Shown piece by piece: positions 44,867 through 55,172 of a stretch of DNA of 64,000 nt. The translations under genes and the position numbers were made by a program. The notes beneath the pieces were generated by a model that saw only the letters and a program-made list of their open reading frames with translations, was not told the DNA's origin and did no database searches. This stretch comes from an uncultured Prevotellaceae bacterium (lineage in GTDB: Bacteria; Bacteroidota; Bacteroidia; Bacteroidales; Bacteroidaceae), in assembly GCA_902778255.1 (NCBI GenBank), contig CACYXD010000007.1:78203-142202 (forward strand), read 5' to 3'. Within the stretch, counting starts at the first letter, position 1. The number at the start of each line of letters is the position of its first letter.

Positions 44867-47800
44867 ATGAATTTTAACAGTATTCTGAAGGCGCTGTTCG
44901 GCGATAAATCATCGCGCGACATGAAGAAGATTCAGCCTTTCGTAGAATTAGTCAAAGCAGCTTCACCAAAGATTGAAGCATTGGATAACGACGCACTTCG
45001 TGCACGTACGCAGGAGATTCGTCAGCAGGTGCAAGCTGCAGCAAAAGCACAAAAGGAAGAAATAGAGAAGCTGAAAGCCACCATCGAGGAGACACCTCTG
45101 GATGAGCGTGCCGACATCTTCGCAAAGATTGATAAGAAAGAAAAGGAGGCTCTCGACGAATACGAGAAGGCTCTCGACGAGGTCATGCCCGAGGTATATG
45201 CCATCGTGAAGGAAACGGCCCGTCGCTTTGCACAAAACGAGGAGACCATCGTGACCGCCAACGACTTCGACCGCGAACTGGCTGGCGATCCGCGCAAGGA
45301 CTTCATCACTATTGATGGCGACAAGGCTATCTATCATAACCACTGGACTGCAGGTGGCAACGACCTGAAATGGGAGATGATCCACTATGACGTACAGCTC
45401 TTCGGTGGTGTGGTGCTGCATCAGGGAAAGATTGCTGAAATGGCCACTGGTGAAGGTAAGACACTCGTTGCTACCCTACCCGTGTTCCTCAACGCGCTGA
45501 CTGGTAACGGCGTACACGTAGTTACCGTGAACGACTACCTGGCTAAGCGTGACTCGGAATGGATGGGACCGCTCTATATGTTCCACGGGCTGAGCGTTGA
45601 CTGTATCGACAAGCATCAGCCAAACTCACCAGCGCGTCGCCAGGCTTATCGTGCTGATATCACCTTTGGTACCAACAACGAGTTTGGTTTCGACTATCTG
45701 CGTGACAACATGGCCATCTCGCCTGCCGACCTCGTACAGCGTGCCCACAACTACGCCATCGTCGACGAGGTGGACTCTGTGCTGATCGACGATGCCCGTA
45801 CGCCTCTGATTATCAGTGGTCCTGTGCCCAAGGGCGAAGTGCAGATGTTCGAGGAGTATCAGCCATTGGTAGAGAAACTCTTCGGCGTTCAGAAGCAGTT
45901 GGCCACCCAGTTCCTTGCTGATGCCAAGCAGAAGATTACCGAGGGACAGGCCACCAACAACAAGGAAATGATTGAAGAGGGCTTCCTGTCGCTCTTCCGT
46001 TCTCATAAGTCGCTCCCCAAGAACAAGCCCCTTATCAAATACCTCTCTGAGGAAGGTATCAAGGCAGGTATGCTGAAGACTGAGGAGAAGTATATGGAGA
46101 ACAACAACCGCAAGATGCCTGAGGCCGTAGAGCCTCTGTATTTCGTGGTTGACGAGAAACTGAACTCATGTGACCTCACAGACAAGGGTACTGCCTGGTT
46201 GGCTAAGCAGGTCAACGATGCAGAGCTCTTCGTCTTGCCTGATATTGCCGGACAACTGTCTGCTTTGGAAGCAGAGATAAACATCACTGATGAGGAGCGT
46301 CTGAACAAGAAAGACGAGCTGATGAACCACTACGCCATCCAGAGTGAGCGTGTACACACCTTGCAGCAGTTGCTCAAGGCCTATACCATGTTCAACAAGG
46401 ACGATGAATACGTGGTCATCGATGGTGAGGTGAAGATTGTTGATGAGCAGACTGGCCGTATCATGGAAGGCCGTCGTTGGAGCGATGGTCTGCATCAGGC
46501 CGTAGAAGCCAAGGAGCATGTCAAGGTGGAGGCTGCCACACAGACCTTCGCAACCATCACCCTGCAGAACTACTTCCGTATGTACCACAAGCTGGCAGGT
46601 ATGACGGGTACGGCATCTACTGAGGCTGGCGAGTTCTGGGACATCTACAAACTGGATGTCGTGGAGATTCCCACCAACAAGCCCGTAGCACGTAACGATA
46701 TGGACGACCGCGTCTATAAGACTGCGCGTGAGAAGTATCGTGCCGTGATTGAGGAGATTGTCAAGATGCGCAAGGCTGGTCGTCCTACGCTGATTGGTAC
46801 GACGAGCGTTGAGATTTCGGAATTGCTGAGCCGTATGCTCGATATGTATGTTGATCCTGAGACGGGTAAGCGCGAAGGCATCCCCCACCAGGTGCTGAAC
46901 GCTAAGTTGCACCAGAAGGAGGCCGACATTGTGGCTCTGGCTGGTCAGCAGGACAGCAACGGCATGGGTGCTGTAACCATTGCCACCAACATGGCTGGTC
47001 GTGGTACTGATATCAAGCTCTCACCTGAAGTGAAAGCCGCCGGTGGTCTGGCCATCATTGGTACTGAGCGTCACGAGAGCCGTCGTGTGGACCGTCAGTT
47101 GCGTGGTCGTGCCGGACGTCAGGGCGACCCGGGCTCTTCTGTGTTCTATGTATCACTCGAGGATAAGCTCATGCGTCTGTTTGCCTCTGAGCGTATCGCC
47201 TCCGTGATGGACCGTCTGGGCTTCAAAGAGGGCGAGATGATTGAGAGTCCTATGATATCAAAGAGCATTGAGCGCGCCCAGAAGAAGGTTGAGGAAAACA
47301 ACTTTGGTATCCGTAAGCGCCTGCTGGAATACGATGACGTGATGAACAAGCAGCGTACGGTCATCTACGAGAAGCGTCGTCACGCCTTGATGGGTGAGCG
47401 TATCGGCATGGATATCGCCAACACCATCTGGGATCGTGTTTCCACCATCATCGAGCGCAACGACTATGAAGGTTGCAAGGAGGAATTCCTGCATCTCTTC
47501 GCCATGGAAGTGCCCTTCACCGAACAGCAGTTCACCAACGAGAAGCCCGATGATTTGGCAGAGAAAGCTTTCCAGGCCGCACTCGCCAACTTCAACCGCA
47601 AAACGGAGCATATCCGCGAGGTGGCATGGCCTGTCATCCAGCGTGTTTACGAGGAGCAAGGTCATATGTACGAGCGTATCATGGTGCCTATCACCGATGG
47701 CCGTCGCGTTTACAACATCGCCTGCAACCTCAAGGAGGCTTACGATACTGAGTGTAAGGTCGTGGTCAAGGAGTTTGAGAAGCAGATGTTGCTCCATATC

Positions 47801-48241
47801 ATTGACGAATCATGGAAGGAGAACCTGCGTGAGCTCGACGAACTGCGCCACTCTGTACAGAATGCCAGCTACGAGCAGAAAGACCCGTTGCTCATCTTCA
47901 AACTGGAGAGTGCCAAGGTGTGGGACAATATGATCAACGAGATGAACAACCGCACAATGGCTGTGCTGAACCGTGGTCAGATTCCCGAGATGCAGCAGCA
48001 GGAAGTTCGTGAGGCTGCACCCGAGGAGCACACCAACCGCCAGCAATATACTGAGAACAAGCAGAATATCCAGGAAGAGCAACTCGTTGACAGAGGCCAG
48101 CAGGCAGCAGCACAGAATGATACCCGTGCCCAGCAGCCACGCACGCCTATTGTCAGAGACAAGATGCCTGGACGCAACGATCCCTGTCCTTGTGGAAGCG
48201 GTAAGAAATTTAAGAACTGTCACGGAAAAGGTCTCGTATAA
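44867..48241 (+). CDS. secA: Protein translocase ATPase SecA
   Basis: SecA drives preproteins through SecYEG. The 1124-aa length is longer than in E. coli, as usual in Bacteroidota. Visible motifs are the Walker A segment [58 protein letters not shown] and [14 protein letters not shown]. The C-terminal zinc tail is [16 protein letters not shown]. An insertion at about 340-420 is lineage-specific. Confidence 0.99.
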   Translation: MNFNSILKALFGDKSSRDMKKIQPFVELVKAASPKIEALDNDALRARTQEIRQQVQAAAKAQKEEIEKLKATIEETPLDERADIFAKIDKKEKEALDEYEKALDEVMPEVYAIVKETARRFAQNEETIVTANDFDRELAGDPRKDFITIDGDKAIYHNHWTAGGNDLKWEMIHYDVQLFGGVVLHQGKIAEMATGEGKTLVATLPVFLNALTGNGVHVVTVNDYLAKRDSEWMGPLYMFHGLSVDCIDKHQPNSPARRQAYRADITFGTNNEFGFDYLRDNMAISPADLVQRAHNYAIVDEVDSVLIDDARTPLIISGPVPKGEVQMFEEYQPLVEKLFGVQKQLATQFLADAKQKITEGQATNNKEMIEEGFLSLFRSHKSLPKNKPLIKYLSEEGIKAGMLKTEEKYMENNNRKMPEAVEPLYFVVDEKLNSCDLTDKGTAWLAKQVNDAELFVLPDIAGQLSALEAEINITDEERLNKKDELMNHYAIQSERVHTLQQLLKAYTMFNKDDEYVVIDGEVKIVDEQTGRIMEGRRWSDGLHQAVEAKEHVKVEAATQTFATITLQNYFRMYHKLAGMTGTASTEAGEFWDIYKLDVVEIPTNKPVARNDMDDRVYKTAREKYRAVIEEIVKMRKAGRPTLIGTTSVEISELLSRMLDMYVDPETGKREGIPHQVLNAKLHQKEADIVALAGQQDSNGMGAVTIATNMAGRGTDIKLSPEVKAAGGLAIIGTERHESRRVDRQLRGRAGRQGDPGSSVFYVSLEDKLMRLFASERIASVMDRLGFKEGEMIESPMISKSIERAQKKVEENNFGIRKRLLEYDDVMNKQRTVIYEKRRHALMGERIGMDIANTIWDRVSTIIERNDYEGCKEEFLHLFAMEVPFTEQQFTNEKPDDLAEKAFQAALANFNRKTEHIREVAWPVIQRVYEEQGHMYERIMVPITDGRRVYNIACNLKEAYDTECKVVVKEFEKQMLLHIIDESWKENLRELDELRHSVQNASYEQKDPLLIFKLESAKVWDNMINEMNNRTMAVLNRGQIPEMQQQEVREAAPEEHTNRQQYTENKQNIQEEQLVDRGQQAAAQNDTRAQQPRTPIVRDKMPGRNDPCPCGSGKKFKNCHGKGLV

Positions 48242-48257
48242 TTCATAGTTAGTAATT

Positions 48258-48956
48258 ATGATTTCTATAGAGAATCTTAAGAAGACATTTGGTGAGACTA
48301 TAGCCTGCGATATCCCTGCGTTTACCATCAACGACGGGGATATCCTCGGTTTAGTAGGCAACAACGGAGCAGGCAAGACCACCCTATTCCGACTGATGCT
48401 CGACCTGCTGCGACCCGATCAAGGTGCGGTGAGCATCAACGGTATCAACCCGGCCTCATCGGAGGAATGGAAGAAACATGTCAGTGCATATATCGACGAA
48501 GGCTTCCTCATCGACTACCTCACGCCAGAGGAATATTTTGATTTTCTGGGAAAGATCAGCGGGCTCGACCCAGAGATGATGAGACAACGGCTACAAAAAT
48601 ATGAGCATTTTGCCGCTGGCGAAGTGTTTGGCCAGAAAAAGCTAATCAGGAATCTCTCAGCTGGCAACAAACAGAAAGTGGGTATCATCTCGGCACTCAT
48701 CAGGGAAACAGAGATTGTCATACTGGACGAACCCTTCAACTTCCTGGATCCTACAAGCCAGAACATCCTGAAGAAGACGCTGAAGCAATTTGTTGACGAG
48801 ACGAAGGCCACCGTGCTGCTTAGCAGTCATAACTTGCAGCATACCATAGAGATATCCACACGCATCGCATTGCTTGAGAAAGGACAGATTGTTCGCGACT
48901 TATCCAGCATAGACTTGGAAGCTCAACACGAACTGGAAGACTACTTCAAAGACTAA
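48258..48956 (+). CDS. ABC transporter ATP-binding protein
   Basis: This 232-aa ATPase has Walker A GNNGAGKTTL, a signature-like LSAGNKQKVGI, and Walker B EIVILDEPFNFLDP. It lies 16 bases after secA and is probably co-transcribed. No permease gene is adjacent, so the partner is elsewhere. Confidence 0.88.
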   Translation: MISIENLKKTFGETIACDIPAFTINDGDILGLVGNNGAGKTTLFRLMLDLLRPDQGAVSINGINPASSEEWKKHVSAYIDEGFLIDYLTPEEYFDFLGKISGLDPEMMRQRLQKYEHFAAGEVFGQKKLIRNLSAGNKQKVGIISALIRETEIVILDEPFNFLDPTSQNILKKTLKQFVDETKATVLLSSHNLQHTIEISTRIALLEKGQIVRDLSSIDLEAQHELEDYFKD

Positions 48957-49025
48957 AAATCGCAAGGGATAAATGTTTTTTTGAAAAAAAAAGCAAAAAA
49001 GTTTTCATATCACACTGAAAATGAG

Positions 49026-49033
49026 TACCTTTG
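49026..49033 (+). promoter_or_regulatory. -7 box of the HU-family gene
   Basis: TACCTTTG lies 47 bases before the ATG at 49081. Confidence 0.7.
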
Positions 49034-49080
49034 CACTCTCAAAAATAATAACGCATATAAACAAATAAGAGAAACTAGAA

Positions 49081-49362
49081 ATGACCAAAGCAGAAATTGT
49101 CAAGACAATAGCAATGAATACTGGTGTCAACGTCAAGGAAGTAACGATTGTCGTTGAGTCATTTATGGAAGAAATCCGCACCAGTCTGGCCAATAATAAA
49201 GAGAATGTTTATCTGCGCGGATTCGGAAGCTTTATCGTTAAGCATCGTGCACAGAAGACCGCCCGTAACATCTCCAAGAACACCACGCTCGTCATCGAGG
49301 CACACGATCTGCCCGCCTTCAAGCCCTGCAAGAGCTTTATTGAGCGCATGGACAAGAAATAA
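49081..49362 (+). CDS. HU/IHF-family DNA-binding protein
   Basis: This 93-aa nucleoid protein (MTKAEIVKTIAMNTGVNVKEV; NVYLRGFGSFIVKHRAQKTARN) is of the HU/IHF type and bends DNA. It is followed by the basic mini-protein and RNase G, the normal order in Bacteroidales. Confidence 0.95.
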   Translation: MTKAEIVKTIAMNTGVNVKEVTIVVESFMEEIRTSLANNKENVYLRGFGSFIVKHRAQKTARNISKNTTLVIEAHDLPAFKPCKSFIERMDKK

Positions 49363-49409
49363 TCCCTCGAAAAGAGATTTTAATTAAATAACAAATAACA
49401 TTTTAAACT

Positions 49410-49499
49410 ATGCCAAACGGAAAAAAGAAGAAGGGCCACAAGATGGCTACTCACAAGCGCAAGAAGAGACTGCGCAAGAATCGTCATAAGAGCAAGTAA
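49410..49499 (+). CDS. 29-aa basic ribosome-associated protein (AURKAIP1/COX24-like)
   Basis: This tiny gene encodes MPNGKKKKGHKMATHKRKKR followed by LRKNRHKSK. It is very rich in Lys, Arg and His and matches the short Bacteroidota proteins annotated with the AURKAIP1/COX24 domain, relatives of mitochondrial ribosomal protein mS38. It follows the HU gene by 47 bases and is followed by a strong terminator. Confidence 0.85.
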   Translation: MPNGKKKKGHKMATHKRKKRLRKNRHKSK

Positions 49500-49527
49500 G
49501 CCCGTATAGACGAAAAGAAAAATGAAA

Positions 49528-49568
49528 GGAGTGTACCGAACATATCATTGTTTGGTGCGCCCTTTTTT
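49528..49568 (+). terminator. Rho-independent terminator after the mini-protein gene
   Basis: GGAGTGTACCGAAC (49528-49541) pairs with GTTTGGTGCGCCC (49550-49562), with some G-U pairs, and is followed by six T. Confidence 0.85.
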
Positions 49569-49608
49569 AATTATTTGAGCAACAATTAAGTCAAGACAGA
49601 CAACACAC

Positions 49609-51186
49609 ATGACAAGCGAAGTTATCATTGATGTACAGCCCAAAGAGATTTCCATCGCCCTCTTGGAAGACAAGAGCCTGGTGGAATATCAGAACGAGCC
49701 TCGCGAGGCCTCGTATGCTGTGGGCAACATTTATGTGGGCAAGGTGCGCAAGCTGATGCCTGGCCTCAACGCTTGCTTCGTAGATGTAGGTTCTGAGAAA
49801 GATGCCTTCTTGCATTATCTTGATTTAGGACTTCAATTTAGCTCTTACGAGAAATACCTTAAACAGGTAACAAGTGACAGGAAGAAACTTTATCCTATCC
49901 AGAAAGCCACCATCCAGCCTATCCTACCCAAAGACGGCAGCATTCAGAACACGCTGAAAGTAGGACAGGAAATCATGGTTCAGGTTGTCAAGGAGCCCAT
50001 CAACACCAAAGGGCCACGCTTGACATGTGACCTTAGTTTCGCAGGACGTTACATGGTGTTGATTCCATTTGGTGATAAAGTTTCGGTATCTAGTAAAATC
50101 AAACGTGGGGAAGAGCGTAGCCGACTGAAGCAACTGGTTCAGAGCATGAAGCCAAAGAACTTTGGTGTCATCGTAAGAACAGTGGCCGAAGGCAAGAAAG
50201 CTGCTGAACTGGACCAAGAGTTAAAAGTACTGCTGAAGCGATGGGAAGACACCATCACGAAAGTACAAAAAACCACCGAGCGTCCTCAACTGGTATTTGA
50301 AGAGCAGACACGTGCCGTAGCCCTGCTGCGCGATTTGTTTAATCCCACCTACGATGGTATCCACGTCAACGATTCTGATATTTACAATCAGATTCGCGAT
50401 TACGTCACGCTGATAGCACCGGAAAAGGTCGATATTGTCAAACTCTACAAAGGCAATGTACCCATTTTCGATAATTTCGACGTAACCAAGCAGATCAAAT
50501 CTGGATTTGGACGAACCGTCAACTACAAACGCGGTGCCTACCTCGTTATTGACCACACAGAGGCCATGCATGTTGTTGATGTCAACAGTGGAACACGTAT
50601 CAAGAAAGAAAACGGACAGGAAGCCAATGCACTCGAGACCAACCTGGGAGCAGCCGACGAGCTGGCACGCCAGTTGCGACTAAGGGACATGGGCGGCATC
50701 ATCGTCGTTGACTTTATCGACATGAACCTGGCCGAAGACCGCCAGTTACTTTATGAGCGGATGTGCGAGAACATGAAGAAAGACCGTGCTCGCCACAATA
50801 TCCTGCCACTATCAAAATTCGGACTGATGCAGATTACTCGCCAGCGTGTACGTCCTGCCATGGACGTCGCTGTAGAAGAGAGTTGCCCCACCTGTCATGG
50901 TACGGGCAAGATCAAGTCCAGCATCCTGTTTACCGACCAACTCGAAAGCAAAATTGACCGTCTTGTCAACAAGATAGGCATCAAGCGCTTCTCACTCCAC
51001 GTCCATCCCTATGTTGCGGCCTTTATCAATCAGGGCGTATTCTCTTTAAAACGCCGCTGGCAGGTAAAGTACGGATTCGGAGTCCGTATCATCCCCAACC
51101 AGAAGATGGCTTTCTTGCAGTATGAGTTCTACGACTCCAAACGTCAGTTTATTGATATGCAAGAAGAAAACGAGGTAAGCAAGTAA
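49609..51186 (+). CDS. rng: Ribonuclease G (Rne/Rng family)
   Basis: RNase G is an endoribonuclease that processes rRNA and mRNA. The 525-aa protein has an N-terminal S1-like region (REASYAVGNIYVGKVRKLMPGLNACFVDVG), the catalytic metal region (GGIIVVDFIDM) and the zinc-link CPTCHGTGK. The start follows the HU-region terminator by 40 bases. It ends at a strong bidirectional terminator. Confidence 0.96.
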   Translation: MTSEVIIDVQPKEISIALLEDKSLVEYQNEPREASYAVGNIYVGKVRKLMPGLNACFVDVGSEKDAFLHYLDLGLQFSSYEKYLKQVTSDRKKLYPIQKATIQPILPKDGSIQNTLKVGQEIMVQVVKEPINTKGPRLTCDLSFAGRYMVLIPFGDKVSVSSKIKRGEERSRLKQLVQSMKPKNFGVIVRTVAEGKKAAELDQELKVLLKRWEDTITKVQKTTERPQLVFEEQTRAVALLRDLFNPTYDGIHVNDSDIYNQIRDYVTLIAPEKVDIVKLYKGNVPIFDNFDVTKQIKSGFGRTVNYKRGAYLVIDHTEAMHVVDVNSGTRIKKENGQEANALETNLGAADELARQLRLRDMGGIIVVDFIDMNLAEDRQLLYERMCENMKKDRARHNILPLSKFGLMQITRQRVRPAMDVAVEESCPTCHGTGKIKSSILFTDQLESKIDRLVNKIGIKRFSLHVHPYVAAFINQGVFSLKRRWQVKYGFGVRIIPNQKMAFLQYEFYDSKRQFIDMQEENEVSK

Positions 51187-51193
51187 ATCAATA

Positions 51194-51229
51194 AAAGCCC
51201 CCTTGGAACGATGATTCCAAGGGGGCTTT
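51194..51229. terminator. Bidirectional terminator between rng and the metalloprotease
   Basis: A perfect 15-bp stem (AAAGCCCCCTTGGAA and its complement) with a 6-base loop has A/T flanks on both sides, serving the two convergent genes. Confidence 0.9.
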
Positions 51230-51249
51230 GTTATGCTCTTACAATAAGG

Positions 51250-53766
51250 CTACTTCATCATCACCTTCTTGGTCTCGCCATTCTGATAGCGCACGATATT
51301 CAGACCTTTACGCATCTGTGGCAGCAGCTTGCCCTCAGCATTGTAGATAGCCTTCACTTCCTTGACTTCTTTCTCAGTATCATGATTGATATCCCTGATA
51401 CTCGTGGCAATCATGATGTCTTTATAGGTCTGCAGCTCATCCTCACTGATGAGTATCCACTGCTGGGCAGTAGCCGTATTCTTGAAATTGAATGTTGCTA
51501 CAGACACATTACCAAAGCCCATAATGCTTGAGTACGCAGAAGCCGATATCGCCTTGTTCTCAGTGCTATTCCATGTAAACCAATAGCCATGAGTGGTGAT
51601 GCGGTTATTGCCAGAACCGATGGTCACATCAGTTCTGTCGGGCATCAGCTGGAAGCGCTCCGAGGCCGATGGCGTTGTAGAAACAGTCTTGGTTTTCACA
51701 CTACTGCTCGAACGTGTCAGGTATTGTCCTGTAGCCACATTCTTGAACAGATACTGACCTGTAGTGGCATTGAACTCCAGATACCATGCAGCAGAGTCGG
51801 TAACAGCTTCTTCCTGCAGCAGGTGACGCCATCCCAGATAACCACTGGCATTACGCTGATAGAGCAGTCCGGAACCCAGTCCACGCTCCTCATGCTTATT
51901 CATCAGATAATACTTCTTGGTATCGTCAAAGTTGTAAGTATAGCCAGCAACACCATTGGGATCGCCTGATGTAGGACAGAGCCCGTCGATAAACAGTCCG
52001 TGAAGAATGCACATACCACCGATATACTGTATTTCCTGATGTGTGTCTTTGTCAGCACCGTTTACCAGCCAGTCAAAAGAGATAGAGCCGTTTGGCGCTG
52101 TAGCTTGTCTTGTATCAAGAGTTCCCCATCCGTGAGTACCATCACCTGTGAATGCCACGTACTTACTGTCGCAGTTCTCAAGGAAACGGAGCACGGTATT
52201 CGCCTCACGTCCCAGCCATAGGCCATGAGTAGTATTCTCGCGCAGTTCAGCACAGTTGTACCAACGCTCGTGGGTGCCCACGCCAACGCCGTGTCCTGTC
52301 TCGTGAAGTACAGTACCAATGGCCTGATTGCCTGCATTAGGACCGATACGCATCCAACCGCCATACGAACAGTCGGCAGTTTGTGTCTGTGCGCCATAGT
52401 TGCCCGTCAAAGTGAATCCCTTGATGCCGGTCCACTCATTGAAATAATCTATCGTCTGCTTGATAGCATTACGACAGCGGGCATTGGCAGCCTCGTCGGG
52501 TGCGCCTTCATTCCATGTGCCACGACAGGTGCCTACAGAATGTGTCACAATTTTCACCTCATCGCCATAGGCCACGGTATAGGTCTTGTTCATCACATAA
52601 GGACGCAGATAATAGACCGTAGCAGGCTCCAGACCTGTGACATGGAAGAGGTTGCCTTTCAAGTTAAAATACTTGGTCGTGCGATTGTCCAATACCGTAG
52701 GATTCCGCTCCGTACTCCAGCAAACGCCACGCTCCAGAACATTCGACCCTACTGACGTAGCACGCATCAAAGCCTGAGTGGCACCTGTAGCCACATAATG
52801 ATGGGTAATGGTCACCTTGGGAGCCGTGCCAGAACCAGGAGTGGCATTGGCCAGGTTGAAAGCCAGTAAGGCTCTGTCCAAGTCCTTGATCTGCTGGGCC
52901 AGTTCTTCCGATGTCGCAGCGGCATTAGCAACAAGTGCCTTGGCACCATCCAGCTCAGCCTTGAATTCGGCAGCACCTTGCTTTGCCTCATCGTAGTTTG
53001 CCTCTACCTCTGTAATCTTGTCGGCCAAGGCCTTATATTCCGCAATAGAGCTATTGGCATAGACCATAGCCGTCTCGAGTGCTTTGGCTGCAGCCTGCAT
53101 GTCACTTTCTGACGAGGCGGTGGTGATGGCCTTAGCCAAACCAATGGCCTGTTGCAGGCTATCAGAAGCCGTGGCCGACATCATACTTTGCAGCAGCAAC
53201 TCAGCATCTTCGTAAATGCGGGTCAGTTCACTGACAATACCCTCAGCCGAGAGTTCGCCGATGAGATACAGGCGGAAGTTGTCAACAGCCAGCCAGTTGC
53301 CGGTAGCACCCTCGGCTACAAAGCCTATCTCCACCTCACCGGTCAGATTGGTGAACTTCACCGAATAGTCGGCGGGAGTATAGACAATCTCCTGCGCAAG
53401 ACCAGCAAAGATGTATGCACCGGTATTCTTCTTTGTAGTGGCATTCTGACTATAGTTCTGAGCTGCCACGGTCATCTTATACATACCGATGGGCACATTC
53501 TTCAGGGTCTGACGTACAGAAGCATCCCCTACGGCATTTCCTTGGCTCGTCCATTTCTCGATATAGTAACTGCCGGCTTTCTTGGAGAATGAACTGTTGC
53601 TTTGCGAGCCCAGGTTCTCACAGGTCCAGCCATTTGTACTGTTCTCAAAACTCGGATTCACAATCAGGGAAGTCTTGTTCACAGGATTCTCTTCACTGAC
53701 ATCAGACTGTGCCAGACACCCCATAGTCATCAGCATAAAAGCACTGATTATTGATAGTCTTTTCAT
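51250..53766 (-). CDS. Secreted multidomain metalloprotease with T9SS-like tail
   Basis: This 838-aa protein has a lipoprotein-like or cleavable signal (MKRLSIISAFMLMTMGCLAQ), an N-terminal carbohydrate-binding-like domain (about 35-170), a helical FIVAR-like region (about 180-300), an Fn3-like domain (about 310-400) and a zinc protease region with HETGHGVGVGTH (near 486). The third His is one residue later than in typical metzincins. A beta-trefoil-like region follows, and the end (AIYNAEGKLLPQMRKGLNIV and VMMK) resembles a type IX secretion tail. The likely target is host or plant glycoprotein. Confidence 0.78.
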   Translation of the reverse strand: MKRLSIISAFMLMTMGCLAQSDVSEENPVNKTSLIVNPSFENSTNGWTCENLGSQSNSSFSKKAGSYYIEKWTSQGNAVGDASVRQTLKNVPIGMYKMTVAAQNYSQNATTKKNTGAYIFAGLAQEIVYTPADYSVKFTNLTGEVEIGFVAEGATGNWLAVDNFRLYLIGELSAEGIVSELTRIYEDAELLLQSMMSATASDSLQQAIGLAKAITTASSESDMQAAAKALETAMVYANSSIAEYKALADKITEVEANYDEAKQGAAEFKAELDGAKALVANAAATSEELAQQIKDLDRALLAFNLANATPGSGTAPKVTITHHYVATGATQALMRATSVGSNVLERGVCWSTERNPTVLDNRTTKYFNLKGNLFHVTGLEPATVYYLRPYVMNKTYTVAYGDEVKIVTHSVGTCRGTWNEGAPDEAANARCRNAIKQTIDYFNEWTGIKGFTLTGNYGAQTQTADCSYGGWMRIGPNAGNQAIGTVLHETGHGVGVGTHERWYNCAELRENTTHGLWLGREANTVLRFLENCDSKYVAFTGDGTHGWGTLDTRQATAPNGSISFDWLVNGADKDTHQEIQYIGGMCILHGLFIDGLCPTSGDPNGVAGYTYNFDDTKKYYLMNKHEERGLGSGLLYQRNASGYLGWRHLLQEEAVTDSAAWYLEFNATTGQYLFKNVATGQYLTRSSSSVKTKTVSTTPSASERFQLMPDRTDVTIGSGNNRITTHGYWFTWNSTENKAISASAYSSIMGFGNVSVATFNFKNTATAQQWILISEDELQTYKDIMIATSIRDINHDTEKEVKEVKAIYNAEGKLLPQMRKGLNIVRYQNGETKKVMMK

Positions 53767-53861
53767 ATTTATAGTATTAAGTTAGGTTGCAAAGATAATA
53801 AAGATTCCCCTAACATCCAAAACTTTTTTAATGAAAAGATATCAGTTCAGGAAATAATTTG

Positions 53862-53869
53862 TACCTTTG
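53862..53869 (+). promoter_or_regulatory. -7 box of the GT2 gene
   Basis: TACCTTTG lies 20 bases before the ATG at 53890. The metalloprotease promoter (TATCTTTG box near 53800) diverges from it. Confidence 0.7.
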
Positions 53870-53889
53870 CACAGCAAATGAAATAAACG

Positions 53890-55086
53890 ATGCACGTTAT
53901 GATCATATTCAAAATACTGTTTTGGATTTGTCTTTTCCTCTTAGTCTATACTTATATAGGATATGGAGCTATTCTTTATATCATACTGAGAATCAAGAAT
54001 TTATTTGTTCGGAGAGAATCATCACCAATTCTCCCTCTTAACCAACAGCTACTGCCAGAAGTAACCCTGATGATCTGTGCCTACAACGAAGCCGACATCA
54101 TCCAGGAGAAGATGGAGAATATCCGACAGCTCAACTACCCAAGTAATAAACTTTGCGTCATGTGGGTCACCGACGGCAGTACCGACAATAGCAACCAACT
54201 GCTGCAAGCCTATCCGGAAGTCAAGCTGGTCTTTTCACCGGAACGCAAGGGAAAGGCAGCAGCTATGCAGCACGGTCTGCAGGTCAACAAGGCCGAATAT
54301 GTCATCTTCACCGATGCCAACACTATGCTCAACGCCGATGCCATTCGCGAGATTGTACGCCAATTCATGAAGTCCAACGTCAGTTGTGTGTCGGGCGAGA
54401 AGCGAGTGAGGGCCCGCAAGGCCGGACAGGCCACTGCCGAGGGCGAAGGTCTGTACTGGAAATACGAAAGCACACTGAAGAGATGGGACAGCGAGCTCTA
54501 TTCTGCGATGGGAGCTGCCGGCGAACTCTTTGCCGTTCGCATGAGCCATTATCGCCAAGCTCCCAGCAACGCATTGCTCGACGATTTCATGATGTCAATG
54601 CTTATCCTGAAAGACGGCCATCGCATTGCCTACACCAAAGAGGCCTATGCCACCGAGTTCGGGTCCGCCAATACTGCCGAGGAGTCGAAACGCAAGCGCC
54701 GTATCGCCGCTGGTGGCCTCCAGAGCATCTGGTGGCTGCGCAGTCTGATGAACCCCTTCACCCATCCCAAGGTAGCCTTCCAATACATCTCCCATCGTGT
54801 GCTCCGATGGAGCATCACGCCCCTGGCACTGGTGGCGCTCGTCCCGCTTAACCTGCTGCTGATCCTGTTCGATGGCCATCCCCTCTATTGCATCATCGGC
54901 ATATTGCAGATGCTGTTTTATCTGACTGCCCTGGCGGGCCATATCCTCAAGCAGACAGGCCACCGCAACAAGCTTCTCTACGTGCCCTGCTATTTCCTGT
55001 TCATGAATTTCAATGTGTTCCTGGGAATAGGTTATCTGATGACCCACAGCACCAGCGGCACCTGGGAAAAAGCCCGTCGCGCATAA
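53890..55086 (+). CDS. Membrane glycosyltransferase family 2
   Basis: This 398-aa processive-type GT2 has one N-terminal membrane helix, the GT-A catalytic core (VTDGSTDNS; VIFTDANTMLNADAI; LDDFMMSMLIL; KRKRRIAAGGLQSIWWL) and two or three C-terminal membrane helices. It probably adds or polymerises sugars at the inner face of the membrane. The product is unknown. Confidence 0.88.
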   Translation: MHVMIIFKILFWICLFLLVYTYIGYGAILYIILRIKNLFVRRESSPILPLNQQLLPEVTLMICAYNEADIIQEKMENIRQLNYPSNKLCVMWVTDGSTDNSNQLLQAYPEVKLVFSPERKGKAAAMQHGLQVNKAEYVIFTDANTMLNADAIREIVRQFMKSNVSCVSGEKRVRARKAGQATAEGEGLYWKYESTLKRWDSELYSAMGAAGELFAVRMSHYRQAPSNALLDDFMMSMLILKDGHRIAYTKEAYATEFGSANTAEESKRKRRIAAGGLQSIWWLRSLMNPFTHPKVAFQYISHRVLRWSITPLALVALVPLNLLLILFDGHPLYCIIGILQMLFYLTALAGHILKQTGHRNKLLYVPCYFLFMNFNVFLGIGYLMTHSTSGTWEKARRA

Positions 55087-55113
55087 AAAAATATGGTGTT
55101 TTTCTGCAAAAGA

Positions 55114-55145
55114 TTTGGCAAATTTAAAAAATAGTCTTATCTTTG
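55114..55145 (+). promoter_or_regulatory. Promoter of the hybrid kinase; decides its start
   Basis: TTTG (55114-55117) and TATCTTTG (55138-55145) are 20 bases apart. An in-frame TTG at 55143 lies inside the box, so the ATG at 55173 is the start. Confidence 0.8.
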
Positions 55146-55172
55146 CAGGCAATATATGAATATGTCTGTGAC

